Source: Haloarchaeobius sp. HME9146
GTDB taxonomy: Archaea > Halobacteriota > Halobacteria > Halobacteriales > Natrialbaceae
Direction: 5' to 3'
Assembly (NCBI RefSeq): GCF_025399835.1
Contig: NZ_JAODVR010000001.1
Location: forward strand, 124,001 to 188,000
Length of the DNA: 64,000 nucleotides
Shown: positions 51,468-60,639 of the stretch, piece by piece
How the letters are laid out: the number at the start of each line of letters is the position of its first letter
Position numbering within the stretch: position 1 is the first letter of the stretch
Translations under genes and position numbers: made by a program
The notes under the pieces: generated by a model
The model's database searches: none
Told to the model about the DNA's origin: nothing
What the model saw: only the letters and a program-made list of their open reading frames with translations

Positions 51468-52742
51468 TCAACGCTCAGGATGCGTCTCGGCGTCGAACCC
51501 ACCCCGCACCAGCGGTTTCGCGACGTGCCTGCGGGCACAGGGCGGCACCTCGTACCAGCCCTCCGCAAGTTCGCGCTCGACCGAAACCTCGACCTTGCCC
51601 GGCGCGTCGGTCCCGCAGTCCCGGCATCGGTAGCCCTGGTTCCGGCCCGCGGACTTCATCGTGTTCCCGCAGCCGTCACAGACGGGGGTTTCGTATCCAG
51701 TCCGATTCAGCTCGCGAACCGCGAACTTCTCCAGTTTCAGGGTTCCATGGGTGACCTCGCCACAGACGGTGAGTGCGTCTCCCGCCCTGAGATTTCGAAC
51801 CCGGTCGCGGAACCGTTTCGTGGGTTCGAAGGCGGCGCACTGGATGGACTCCTCACCCGCCGCATCCGCGAACTCGAAGAAGACGTGCCCGCCCCGCCTC
51901 GTCTCTGGTTCCGAAGCCACGACACCCGGGACGCGGTAGGCCCGGTCTTCTGCCAGTGACCCGAGTTCGCCAGGGGCAAGGTGGGCATCGGTGCCCTGGT
52001 TCGTCTGGAACGTCGCCGCGTCGAACACCGGTTCGGAGTCGATGGCTCCTGCAAGTGCCCGGCACGCCTCGGAATCGTCACCGCGAATCCCGTGCAGGAT
52101 GGGACACGGCGTGTGGGGCACGCAGACCGCCTCGCCCTCGACCCGATCCACTGTGTCCCAGGCGCGGGGGTAGTACTCGTCGGCGGCCGCGAAGAGCGAA
52201 TCGTAGTCGATGTCGCGCTCGGTCCCCCATCGGTCGGGCTCGCGGTAGCTGATGTGCTCGGTCGTCCAGTCGTCGAAGGCGGCCCAGGAACCCACGGCGG
52301 CGAGTGCACCCACCAGCCCTTGCGAGTTCTTCCAGCCGGCGCGGGCGTAGCCGAACTCGTCGGCCAGTTCCTCGGCTCGTTCGACCGGGATAATCTCACG
52401 GAGGGCGTCTCGGGCGAATTCGGCGACCGCGTCGGGCACGTCTTCGGGGTCCCCGGAAGCGACCACGAGGCCGGGATTGGTCATCGGGTCGTCGGTCTCG
52501 GCCGCCCCGTCCAGCTCCTCGCGGGCGAGTTCGAGGGCCGTCTCCGGGTCGGCATCGGTGTGGATTGCGAGCGCGGCGTTCCCGCGAGTCTTGAACTCGA
52601 CCGCGGGATTGAGCCGGATGAGGAGCAGGCGCTCGACCGTCGCGCCAGCGTCGCGCAGGCGTGTGGCGACCCGGTTCGCGACGTAGGTCGTGCACATCCC
52701 GCGGGTGCGTGAGTCCGTGTCGTCCAGCCCGATGACCGTCAT
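51468..52742 (-). CDS. tiaS: tRNA(Ile2) 2-agmatinylcytidine synthetase TiaS
   Basis: This 424-residue archaeal enzyme attaches agmatine to C34 of tRNA-Ile2 so that it reads AUA codons. It starts with the family motif GLDDTDSRTRGMCTTYVA and contains the ferredoxin-like core and an OB-fold (FRDRVRNLRAGDALTVCGEV). The C-terminal zinc ribbon has CDGCGN and CRDCG. The length matches archaeal TiaS. It is transcribed alone. Confidence 0.95.
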   Translation of the reverse strand: MTVIGLDDTDSRTRGMCTTYVANRVATRLRDAGATVERLLLIRLNPAVEFKTRGNAALAIHTDADPETALELAREELDGAAETDDPMTNPGLVVASGDPEDVPDAVAEFARDALREIIPVERAEELADEFGYARAGWKNSQGLVGALAAVGSWAAFDDWTTEHISYREPDRWGTERDIDYDSLFAAADEYYPRAWDTVDRVEGEAVCVPHTPCPILHGIRGDDSEACRALAGAIDSEPVFDAATFQTNQGTDAHLAPGELGSLAEDRAYRVPGVVASEPETRRGGHVFFEFADAAGEESIQCAAFEPTKRFRDRVRNLRAGDALTVCGEVTHGTLKLEKFAVRELNRTGYETPVCDGCGNTMKSAGRNQGYRCRDCGTDAPGKVEVSVERELAEGWYEVPPCARRHVAKPLVRGGFDAETHPER

Positions 52743-52814
52743 CGTCTGCGAGAAGTAGGCCGGTGGCTATCGGGGTTTCGACTCGTGCCCAAAGAATTGG
52801 AGGGTGCTGCGGCG

Positions 52815-54743
52815 TTACTTGCTCTTCTGCTTCCCCTTCCCCTGCTCTTCGTCGTCATCGTTCCCGGAACCGCCCGGTGCCGGATGGCAGGCGTTCTCCG
52901 AGACGCGCTCGAACCGTTGGGGGAGGAGTGGGTCGTAGTCGACGCCTTCGCCGACGCGCTCGCCACGGCCAGCGTTGTTCTCGTCGGTCGTCGGCCCGGT
53001 CGGATGGCCCCAGAAGTTGCAGGTCGCGTCCACCACGCCGTTACCGGATTCGTTCTTTGCAGCGGCATCAGTGTGGTCGAAGAAGTTGCAGTGGTGGACG
53101 TGGAGGCCGTCTCCGGAGGCGGTCCCCCGGGTCGTGACACCTATCTCGTTTGCTTCGAAGGTCGTTCGTTCTGCGGTGGCCTCGATCGTGGACTCATCGT
53201 CGTATCCCCAGGTGAGCATGCCGACGTCGTTGTTCGAGATGGTGCAGTCGGTGAGTACCACGTTCCGTACGGTAGCGTGTTCAGCCCGGCCGCCACGACT
53301 GGTGTCTCCAACCCCGAAGACGACGACGCCGAGGTTGTACTTCGAGATGTCCTGTTCAGTCACCTGGATGTCCTCGATATCGGCACCGTAGCCGACGATC
53401 TGGATTCCGTGCCTCGCCGTGTACTCGTCGGGTCGGACGTCTCGATGGATCTCGTTATTTCGAACGGTTACACCGCGAACCAGACGGCCACGGCTCCACA
53501 CGTTGACCCCGAGCTGGCAGTTCTCGAACCGGTTCTCCTCGACGGTGACGTCGGCAAGGTCACCCGCACGGGTCGTCAGTGGGATACAGCCGGTGCCACA
53601 GTCGACCGCCTCGTTGTCGCGACAGACCACGTCTCGGATGCCGCTTTTCGTGTCCGAATCCGACGTGAAGGAGGACATGGACAGGAACTTGTAGGCGTGG
53701 TTCGCGCCGGTGACCCGGTTGCCCTCGATAGTCACGTCACGAATCGCCGCTGCTCGCGACCAGTCCGGCCCTCCGTTCGCGTCTATATTGATACCGTGTT
53801 TCTCGTTGGCCTGGATGTCATCGTCGCCGTCCGAGGTGAGTTCGACGGTGTTGTCCCGGATGGTGACCTGCTCGACGAGCGACTGCGCCCCGGAGTAGTT
53901 GTGAGAGAACACCTTGATGCCAGAGATGTCGAACCGCCCGACAATCTCGTTGGCCGCGACCGTGACGTTCCGCGATACCGAGGTCCGTCCGTCCTGTGCA
54001 TTGGCCTGGATTCGAATGCCGTTTACGGGATTGCCGTCGGGTGTGTTCTGCTCCCACCATTTCCCCTCCGCGTCTGGGACCGGGTCGGAAGCCGTTATCA
54101 CGTTGTCCCGAACCACCGAATCGGTGACGCCGGACAGATTGATCGCCGTGTGTGCGATCGAATCGAACCGACAGCGCTCAACTGTCCAGTTCCGTGAGGT
54201 TCCCCGTCCGCCGTTGTACACAGCGACAGCCGATCCGACGATATGGTCCATCGAGACGTCACGGATGGTGACGTTGGACCGGTACCCGGTCTGGATGCCA
54301 GCCCCGGCCTCGTTGGTCTCCTGCCCGGGCGAGTTGAGGTCCGCGCCGAAGTTTCTGATGACGACGCCCTCGATGGTCAACGAGGGACCGTCCTCGGTGT
54401 TCTCCATCGAGATGCCACCGGCCCCTGTCACACCGCCACCGTCGATGACCGGGGCATCTGGCCCTGCACCTCGTTCATCCCCTCCGGTATCACCCCGGAT
54501 TGTGAGTGACTTCGCCGCCGGGACCCAGACCTGTTCAGTATATGTGCCACTCGCGATGTGGATGGTCGCCCCATCGGGTGCCGCCGCGACGGCTCGTCGA
54601 ATCCGGTCGTACGCCTCCGGGTCGTCCTTGTCGACCGTGAGTTCGCGTGCCGCTGTCGCCGTGGTCGTTCCGACGATTCCGATACCACCCGCCATCAGCG
54701 ATTTTTTGAGAAAATCTCGTCGCCGTGCTGGTCCAATCCCCAT
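52815..54743 (-). CDS. Secreted right-handed beta-helix protein
   Basis: This 642-residue protein has a Tat-like signal (RRRDFLKKSLMAGGIGIVG). From residue 45 it forms a parallel beta-helix with many repeated turns (for example SNVTIRDVSMDHIVGSA and VRGVTVRNNEIHRD), as in pectate-lyase/NosD-like proteins. The N-terminus has a pectate-lyase-3-like start (AYDRIRRAVAAAPDGATIHIASG). It probably acts outside the cell on a polysaccharide or as an adhesin; the catalytic residues are not certain. The C-terminus ends in a charged tail (DDDEEQGKGKQKSK). Base usage is more AT-rich than that of the neighbours, hinting at transfer. Confidence 0.82.
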   Translation of the reverse strand: MGIGPARRRDFLKKSLMAGGIGIVGTTTATAARELTVDKDDPEAYDRIRRAVAAAPDGATIHIASGTYTEQVWVPAAKSLTIRGDTGGDERGAGPDAPVIDGGGVTGAGGISMENTEDGPSLTIEGVVIRNFGADLNSPGQETNEAGAGIQTGYRSNVTIRDVSMDHIVGSAVAVYNGGRGTSRNWTVERCRFDSIAHTAINLSGVTDSVVRDNVITASDPVPDAEGKWWEQNTPDGNPVNGIRIQANAQDGRTSVSRNVTVAANEIVGRFDISGIKVFSHNYSGAQSLVEQVTIRDNTVELTSDGDDDIQANEKHGINIDANGGPDWSRAAAIRDVTIEGNRVTGANHAYKFLSMSSFTSDSDTKSGIRDVVCRDNEAVDCGTGCIPLTTRAGDLADVTVEENRFENCQLGVNVWSRGRLVRGVTVRNNEIHRDVRPDEYTARHGIQIVGYGADIEDIQVTEQDISKYNLGVVVFGVGDTSRGGRAEHATVRNVVLTDCTISNNDVGMLTWGYDDESTIEATAERTTFEANEIGVTTRGTASGDGLHVHHCNFFDHTDAAAKNESGNGVVDATCNFWGHPTGPTTDENNAGRGERVGEGVDYDPLLPQRFERVSENACHPAPGGSGNDDDEEQGKGKQKSK

Positions 54744-55053
54744 TTCGGATTGACAGTCAAATTAGAATGACAAATAACTGTTGGCCATCATGAATGAGTC
54801 GGTAGTAACGAGTTCAAACAGGTTTAGAGCAAGAGATTCGAATTCAGTGTTTCTACCGGTGATTCAGCACGAGACATGGATTACTCTGTTCCAGACACGA
54901 TTCTTCGAACGGCCCGTCAGGCCAAGACCGGCCACGACTGTCCACCCACCACTGCTCCGGGAGAGGTATCCACGAAAACGCCCGACTCACCCGGTCTCAG
55001 AAGCCGTGAGGACGACACAACACATATATGCGAGAAACAACTTACGTGTCCGT
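54744..55053. other. AT-richer intergenic region
   Basis: This 310-bp region between the divergent beta-helix and HTH genes is clearly AT-richer than most of the window on its left side. I see no gene, no RNA and no long repeat. It contains the promoter of the HTH gene at its right end. Confidence 0.6.
55024..55029 (+). promoter_or_regulatory. TATA box for HTH regulator gene
   Basis: ATATAT lies 25-30 nt before the ATG at 55054, which fits a leaderless transcript starting at the start codon. Confidence 0.55.
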
Positions 55054-56058
55054 ATGTCTCGGGATGCACTGGTCGAGAACCTCACCGCCATGCTGCAGGA
55101 TGCAGGCTTCCGCGTGAGCGACCGGTGCGTCATCCGTCCGAAGAGCTTCGACCTGGCAGCCCGCCGGGGCGAGGAACTCGTCCTCGTCAAGATCCTCTCG
55201 AACATCGACGCCTTCGACGCGGCGACCGGCGCGGAGATGCGACGGCTCGGGTCGTACCTGGACGCGACGCCCCTGGTCATCGGTCTCAGAACGCGCGACG
55301 AGGACCTCAAGCCCGACGTGGTGTACTTCCGCCACGGCGTTCCCGTCATGGCACCCAACACCGCGATGGACCTGTTCGTCGAGAACGTGCCGCCGCTCAT
55401 CTACGCGGCCCCCGGCGGCCTGTACGTCAACATCGACGGCGAGCTGCTGGCGGACGAGCGCGAACAGCAGAACATGAGCCTCGGACAGCTCGCGAGCGAA
55501 CTCGGCGTCTCCCGGCGCACCGTCTCGAAGTACGAGGACGGCATGAACGCCTCCGTCGACGTGGCGATGCGCCTCGAAGAGATGTTCGACGCACCCCTGA
55601 CCGCCCCGGTCGACGTGATGGACGGGGCCGACGAGGTGCGCGAGGCCGAGCCGACGCCGGACGACCCGGAGGCCGACCCGGACGACGAACCCATCGTCAC
55701 CGTGATGACCCGCGTCGGCTACGACGTCCACCCGACGCTTCGCTCGCCGTTCAAGGCTGTCAGCGAGGACAACGAGGCCGACGACGAAGGGCCGGTGTCA
55801 CACCGCGACGTCCGCGAGCACACGCTGCTCACCGGCCACTCGAAGTTCACGAAGGCCGCCGAGAAGCGCGCCCGCATCATGAGTTCCATCGGGTCGGTCA
55901 CCCGCACCCGGTCGGTGTACTTCGTCGACCGCTCGAAGCGCGAGTCCGTGCATGGAACCGCCATCATCGAGCGCGAGGAGGTCGAGCAGATGCGCGACGC
56001 CGACGACCTGCGCGACCTCATCCGCGAGCGGACCGACGTGGAAGAGGAGCCGGCCTGA
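55054..56058 (+). CDS. Putative HTH-type transcriptional regulator (COG1395)
   Basis: The 334-residue protein belongs to an archaeal regulator family. It begins with a nuclease-like alpha/beta domain ([31 protein letters not shown]), then a Cro/CI-type HTH (residues about 140-190, [24 protein letters not shown]) and a C-terminal domain with [21 protein letters not shown]. The targets are unknown. The start at 55054 fits a TATA box 25-30 nt upstream; the open frame continues upstream by chance. It converges on the glutaredoxin gene with 63 bp between them. Confidence 0.88.
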   Translation: MSRDALVENLTAMLQDAGFRVSDRCVIRPKSFDLAARRGEELVLVKILSNIDAFDAATGAEMRRLGSYLDATPLVIGLRTRDEDLKPDVVYFRHGVPVMAPNTAMDLFVENVPPLIYAAPGGLYVNIDGELLADEREQQNMSLGQLASELGVSRRTVSKYEDGMNASVDVAMRLEEMFDAPLTAPVDVMDGADEVREAEPTPDDPEADPDDEPIVTVMTRVGYDVHPTLRSPFKAVSEDNEADDEGPVSHRDVREHTLLTGHSKFTKAAEKRARIMSSIGSVTRTRSVYFVDRSKRESVHGTAIIEREEVEQMRDADDLRDLIRERTDVEEEPA

Positions 56059-56121
56059 GTCGGCACTGGCGGGCGTTCGTTCTCTCGTCGAAACAGACAG
56101 CGACAGCCTGTAGCGGCCCGC

Positions 56122-56376
56122 TTACGCTTCCGCGCCGTACGTCTTCTCCAGGTAGGCGACGATGTCGTCCGACTCGGGCATCCCGTCGACGCCGTGTTCC
56201 TTGTCGACCAGGACGGGCACGCCCGTCTGGCCGCTGACCTCCTCGACCTCCGTGCGCTCGGCGTGCGAGCGCGGCACCTCGTGGGAGACGTACTCCAGGT
56301 CGAGGTCGGCGAGCTTGGACTTCACTTTCGCGCAGTAGGGACAACCCGGCAACTCGTACAGTTCGAGGTTCGTCAT
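56122..56376 (-). CDS. Glutaredoxin-like protein
   Basis: This 84-residue thioredoxin-fold protein has the active site CPYC at C12 and C15 in LPGCPYCAKVKSKL, and TGVPVLVD with the cis-proline. It ends with a GVDGMPESDDIVAYLEKTYG helix like the start of glutathione transferases. It probably reduces disulfides with a low-molecular-weight thiol (gamma-glutamylcysteine in haloarchaea). The ATG at 56376 gives the family length. It is transcribed alone. Confidence 0.9.
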   Translation of the reverse strand: MTNLELYELPGCPYCAKVKSKLADLDLEYVSHEVPRSHAERTEVEEVSGQTGVPVLVDKEHGVDGMPESDDIVAYLEKTYGAEA

Positions 56377-56532
56377 GGCTGGCCGGACGTAGGACCGCCC
56401 ATATAAAGAGGCCAGCGGTCCTGTGTGACGCCGCCGCCAGACCACCGCTGGTGGCAGGCCGCCCGAGCACCGGACATCACGGCCCGCCAGTACACAAGAC
56501 ACTTACGTCCTGTTACGTGATATATCAGTCAC

Positions 56533-58845
56533 GTGCTGGTGAGCCCACTCGTGGTGTGGCTCATCGTGCTCGCCCTGCTCGCAACCGTCGGGGGCCCGCT
56601 CGCGGCAGCCGCCCTCCCACGGTCTTACGACCGCGGCACCGCGTTCGCCCTCCCCATCGCCCTGGTCGTGGCGACCCTGTTCACCTACTGGGCTGGACAG
56701 GTCAGCTTCACAACTACTACGGTCATCGGAGCGGTGGTGCTCCTCGGCGGTCTGAGCCTCCTCGCGAGCCGAGTCGCACCACCCATCCCGCGCAGAACCG
56801 CCCTCGAAACAGCCGCGGTGTTCGGTGTCGCCTTCGCGGCCATGCTCGCGCTCCGGCTCGTCGGCCCTGCCGCCATCCCGCCGGGCGGCGAGAAGTTCCT
56901 CGACTACGGCCTCCTCCGTGGCGTCCTGCGCGCCGACCAGCTTCCGCCCGAGGACTTCTGGTTCGCGGGCGAGCGACTGCGCTACTACTACGGCGGCCAC
57001 CTCGTCGCGGGAATCGTCGCGAAGCTGTCCGGCGTCGAGGCGAAGTACGCCTACAACCTGGCGATACCGACCTTCTTCGCCTGCATCGCGACGGGTGCGT
57101 ACAGTCTCGCGGGGACCATCGCCGACGCGCGGGACCGGTCGCCCCGGGCCGCTGGACTCGCTGCCGTCGTCGTGGTCGGGTTCGGGAACAACCTCGCACC
57201 CCTCGCCCGGCTGTTCCTCGGGGTCCTGCCCGACTCGCTCGTCGAGCAGTACGGTCGAGCCGCCGTCGCGGGAATCCGCGCACCCACCAGCGAGGCACTC
57301 GACAGTGTCATCGGCTACGCGAACTGGGGCTACTGGAACACCCGGTACGTGCTGGACGGGACGCTCGTCGTCTCGCCCTCGTGGGAGTACGTCAACGGTG
57401 ACCTCCACGCCCACATGATGGCACTGCCGTTCCTCCTGCTGGTCGCGGCGCTCTGTTTCGCGTGGTGGCGGACCCAGAGCACCGACCCGCGGCGCTGGCT
57501 CCGTCTGCTCGCGGTGATTCCGGTCGTCGGCCTCCTCGCACTGACGAACCTCTGGAGCGTCCCGACCGCCTGCGGTCTCGTCGCCCTCACGGTCGCCTGT
57601 GCGGGCGACCACCCGTTCCCCGGGCTCGACCGGGGGAGTCGCTTGCGGCGGGAGGTGACCAGACATGCCTCCGCGGCCGCGAGCGCCGTCGTGGTCGGGG
57701 GCGGCGGCGCGCTCGTCGCGGCACCGTTCCTGCTCGACCACACGCCGGTGAGTCGTGGCGTCGGCCTGTTGCCACCGCGGAGCGCACTCGTGCCGTTCCT
57801 CCTCGCCTGGGGCCTGTTCGCCGTCCCCTTCGCGGTCGTCCTGCTGCCGCGGGTGCTGTCGTGGACGGCGGGCTCTCGGCGGCGAACCGCGGGCGTCGGC
57901 ATCGTGCTGCTGGTGTCGGTCGCTGGTCTCGCCGTCGACTTCGCAGCCCTCGCCGTCCTCGGCCCCCTGCTCCTGGCGGGCTGGGTGCTCTCGCGGGCCC
58001 GGGCCGACTTCACCGCCGCACTCGTGCTCGCGGGGGCGGGGCTGTTGCTCATCGTGGAACTCACCTACGCCCGGGTGTGGCCGGTCGGCGGCCACGAACG
58101 GTGGAACACGGTCTACAAGGTATCCATACAGGTCTGGACGTTGTGGGGCGTCGGGCTGGGTGTCGTGCTCGGCCGGTGGCACGACCGACTGCACGAGTCG
58201 CTGCGGGCGCTCGGACAGGACCGGGACCTCCCGGCAGCACCCTCGAAGACCGTCCTGACGAGCGTCCTGCTCGTCGCCGTCCTGCTCTCGACCTGCGCGT
58301 TCCCGGTGCTCGTCTACGACGCCCAGGTCGACCCGGTCGTCTCGAACCCCGGGCAGGCAGACCTCTCGCTCGACGCGACGCGATACGTCGAGCGCGCCCA
58401 TCCGAACGAATCCGCGGCCATCGACTGGCTGAACCAGCGAGAAGGCACGCCGACCATCCTCACCCAGGCCGGCGACGAGACGTACACGTGGCACTCCGCA
58501 CCGGCGACCCTGACCGCCCTCCCGACCGTCGTCGGCTGGGAGCACGAGGCCGGCTATCGCGGCATAGAACCGTACGAGAGCCGGGTTAACGACACCGCGA
58601 CGATATACAGCGGTAACTGGTCAACGTCGGCGCAGCTGCTGGCCAGATACGACGTTCGCTACGTCTACGTCGGGCCCGACGAGCGCCGCCAGTACGACCA
58701 GCCGACGCTCACGCATCCGGACCGGAACCTGGTCGCGTTCGAAGAGAAACCGGGAATCACGGTCGCCCACCGGAGCGGGACCGTGACCATCTACGCCGTC
58801 AACGAGACGGCGATGTGTGCCGCTGAGAATGTGAGTTGTCCGTGA
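56533..58845 (+). CDS. DUF2298 (archaeal YYY-type) membrane protein
   Basis: The 770-residue protein has about 13 or more membrane helices. The diagnostic motif GERLRYYYGGHLVAGIVAKLSG lies near residue 155, together with the early GEKFLDYGLLRGVLR; YTWHSAPATLTALPTVVGWEHEAGYRG follows at the C-terminus. This resembles the GT-C glycosyltransferase family, so a role in surface polysaccharide or protein glycosylation is possible but not proven. The GTG at 56533 was taken as the start; a TATATC at 56519-56524 would allow a start some residues later. Its stop abuts the NCS2 stop (TGATCA). Confidence 0.85.
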   Translation: MLVSPLVVWLIVLALLATVGGPLAAAALPRSYDRGTAFALPIALVVATLFTYWAGQVSFTTTTVIGAVVLLGGLSLLASRVAPPIPRRTALETAAVFGVAFAAMLALRLVGPAAIPPGGEKFLDYGLLRGVLRADQLPPEDFWFAGERLRYYYGGHLVAGIVAKLSGVEAKYAYNLAIPTFFACIATGAYSLAGTIADARDRSPRAAGLAAVVVVGFGNNLAPLARLFLGVLPDSLVEQYGRAAVAGIRAPTSEALDSVIGYANWGYWNTRYVLDGTLVVSPSWEYVNGDLHAHMMALPFLLLVAALCFAWWRTQSTDPRRWLRLLAVIPVVGLLALTNLWSVPTACGLVALTVACAGDHPFPGLDRGSRLRREVTRHASAAASAVVVGGGGALVAAPFLLDHTPVSRGVGLLPPRSALVPFLLAWGLFAVPFAVVLLPRVLSWTAGSRRRTAGVGIVLLVSVAGLAVDFAALAVLGPLLLAGWVLSRARADFTAALVLAGAGLLLIVELTYARVWPVGGHERWNTVYKVSIQVWTLWGVGLGVVLGRWHDRLHESLRALGQDRDLPAAPSKTVLTSVLLVAVLLSTCAFPVLVYDAQVDPVVSNPGQADLSLDATRYVERAHPNESAAIDWLNQREGTPTILTQAGDETYTWHSAPATLTALPTVVGWEHEAGYRGIEPYESRVNDTATIYSGNWSTSAQLLARYDVRYVYVGPDERRQYDQPTLTHPDRNLVAFEEKPGITVAHRSGTVTIYAVNETAMCAAENVSCP

Positions 58846-60291
58846 TCAGCCGAGGACGCCGCCGGTGCGGACGACGAAGTAGACGAGGAACGCGCCGGCG
58901 AGCAGCCACTGCCCGGCCGAGATGTCGTCGAACTCGCCAGCGGCCGCCTTCACGAGCGGGTAGCTGAGGATACCTGCCGCGATACCGTACGCGATGGAGA
59001 ACGTGAACGGCATGATCATGATGGTCAGGCCGGCCGGCACCGCGTGCGTGATGTCCTGCCAGTCTATCTCGACGACGTTGCGCATCATCAGGACCGCGAT
59101 GACGACCAGCGCGAGGTGCGAGGCGTACATCGGAATCGCGGCCGCGAGCGGAACGAACGCGAGCGAGAGCAGGAACAGCAGCGCGACGACCAGCGCCGTC
59201 ATGCCGGTGCGACCGCCCTCTTCGACGCCCGTCGCGGACTCGATGTACGTCGTGACCGTCGACGTGCCGAGGATGCCGCCCGCGGTCGTGCCGACCGCGT
59301 CGGCCATCAGGGGCTTGTCGATGTCGGGGAGTTCGCCGTCCTCGTCGAGGAAGTCACCCGCCTGTCCGACGCCGACGAGCGTGCCGGCGGTGTCGAAGAA
59401 GTCCACGAAGAAGAACGTGAAGACGACGAGCGCGAAGGTGAATGCCTCCACGTTGCCGAAGCCGCTGATGAACGCGCCGACCAGCGGCGTGATGTCGTAG
59501 GTGGCCGCGGGGAGTTCGCTCGAGACGAACGCGCCCTCCTGGATGAACTTCCCCGAGAGTGCCGCCGGGGCGTACCCGAGGTACGAGAGGACGAAGCCCG
59601 CGATGGTCGTCAGGGCGATGCCGACGATGATGGAGCCCTTCACACCACGGGCATACAGCGCCATGGTGAGGAAGAGGCCGAGGACCGAGACGATGGCGAC
59701 CGGGTTCTGTGCCAGCGACCCGAGCGTGATCATCGTCGCCTCGTCGGGGGCGACGACGCCCATCGCCTGCAGGCCGATGATACCGAGGAAGAGGCCGATA
59801 CCGGTCCCGACCGAGAACTTGACCGGTTCGGGGATGAGGCCGATGACGAACTCACGCGCGCCGACCGCGGTGAGGAAGATGAAGATGACGCCCTCCACGA
59901 ACACCGCGGCGAGTGCGGTCTGCCACGGTATCCCCAAACCGAGCACGACCGTGAACGCGAAGAACGCGTTCAGGCCGAGCCCCGGTGCCTGCGCGAACGG
60001 TCTGTTCGCGTAGAACGCCATGACCGTCGTGGCGACGACGCTCGCCAGGATGGTGACGACCGCCAGCATCTGGATGACCTGTCCCTGGGAGTAGCCCTGG
60101 ATCTGCACAGCGTTGCTCATGATGGCGGGGTTGACGGCGACGATGTAGCTCATCGTCAGGAACGTCGTGATACCCGCGACGATCTCTGTTTTCAGGTTCG
60201 TCCCGTGCTCCTCGAAGCCGAAGTAGTCGGCGAACCAGCTGTCCCCACCCGTGGACGTGGACTGGTTTGCCGTGCTTTCACTGGAACCCAT
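58846..60291 (-). CDS. NCS2/AzgA-type purine permease
   Basis: The 481-residue protein has about 13 membrane helices and matches the AzgA-like purine permeases: EIVAGITTFLTMSYIVAVNPAIMS at the N-terminus, ALAAVFVEGVIFIFLTAVGARE, and ALVVFTFFFVDFFDTAGTLVGVG, which is the family signature. It should import adenine, guanine or hypoxanthine with protons. The start at 60291 was preferred over an ATG seven codons upstream. It converges on the DUF2298 gene with touching stops. Confidence 0.9.
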   Translation of the reverse strand: MGSSESTANQSTSTGGDSWFADYFGFEEHGTNLKTEIVAGITTFLTMSYIVAVNPAIMSNAVQIQGYSQGQVIQMLAVVTILASVVATTVMAFYANRPFAQAPGLGLNAFFAFTVVLGLGIPWQTALAAVFVEGVIFIFLTAVGAREFVIGLIPEPVKFSVGTGIGLFLGIIGLQAMGVVAPDEATMITLGSLAQNPVAIVSVLGLFLTMALYARGVKGSIIVGIALTTIAGFVLSYLGYAPAALSGKFIQEGAFVSSELPAATYDITPLVGAFISGFGNVEAFTFALVVFTFFFVDFFDTAGTLVGVGQAGDFLDEDGELPDIDKPLMADAVGTTAGGILGTSTVTTYIESATGVEEGGRTGMTALVVALLFLLSLAFVPLAAAIPMYASHLALVVIAVLMMRNVVEIDWQDITHAVPAGLTIMIMPFTFSIAYGIAAGILSYPLVKAAAGEFDDISAGQWLLAGAFLVYFVVRTGGVLG

Positions 60292-60639
60292 AATGCACGT
60301 ATGGCCAACCACAGAATTACTAAATTAAAGCTTTACGGAAATTCAGCCCCGATATAACCATGAACTTGCATATTTTCGCGGTCGTACCCTCCGAAAGCCG
60401 ACAGGGCGGCACGACGACCACCAACTTTCTGATTCATGCTCCGGGAGTCGGGGACGCGCTGAATTCCGGCCTGCGAACCACACACCTGTCACCTCGTTTT
60501 GAGGAACACGACACGCCAGTCAAACCATCTGCCTCGTGCAGACGGACCGTATCGACCGTCGTTCGAGACACCGTCCCGGAATCTTTCAATCCAGAATCAC
60601 TACGCCAATTTTTATACCGGGACGCACAACGTCATGCCA
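60292..60639. other. Intergenic region between permease and helicase
   Basis: This region of about 348 bp holds the promoters of the two divergent genes. Its left part is AT-rich (TAAATTAAAGC at about 60322) and the rest is mixed. I see no supported gene or RNA in it. Confidence 0.55.
60609..60616 (+). promoter_or_regulatory. TATA box for Hel308-like gene
   Basis: TTTTTATA is centred 27 nt before the ATG at 60640, placing the predicted transcription start at about that codon. This supports 60640 over the ATG at 60634. Confidence 0.6.

Noticed and set aside
54781-55053. N-terminal extension of the HTH regulator by 91 codons
   Set aside because: The region is open but AT-rich and unlike the family. 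The TATA box at 55024 places the transcription start at the ATG at 55054.
56503-58545. Minus-strand open frame of 680 codons opposite the DUF2298 gene
   Set aside because: It lies antisense to a membrane protein with conserved motifs; the translated product is a low-complexity Arg/Glu/Asp-rich sequence without domains.
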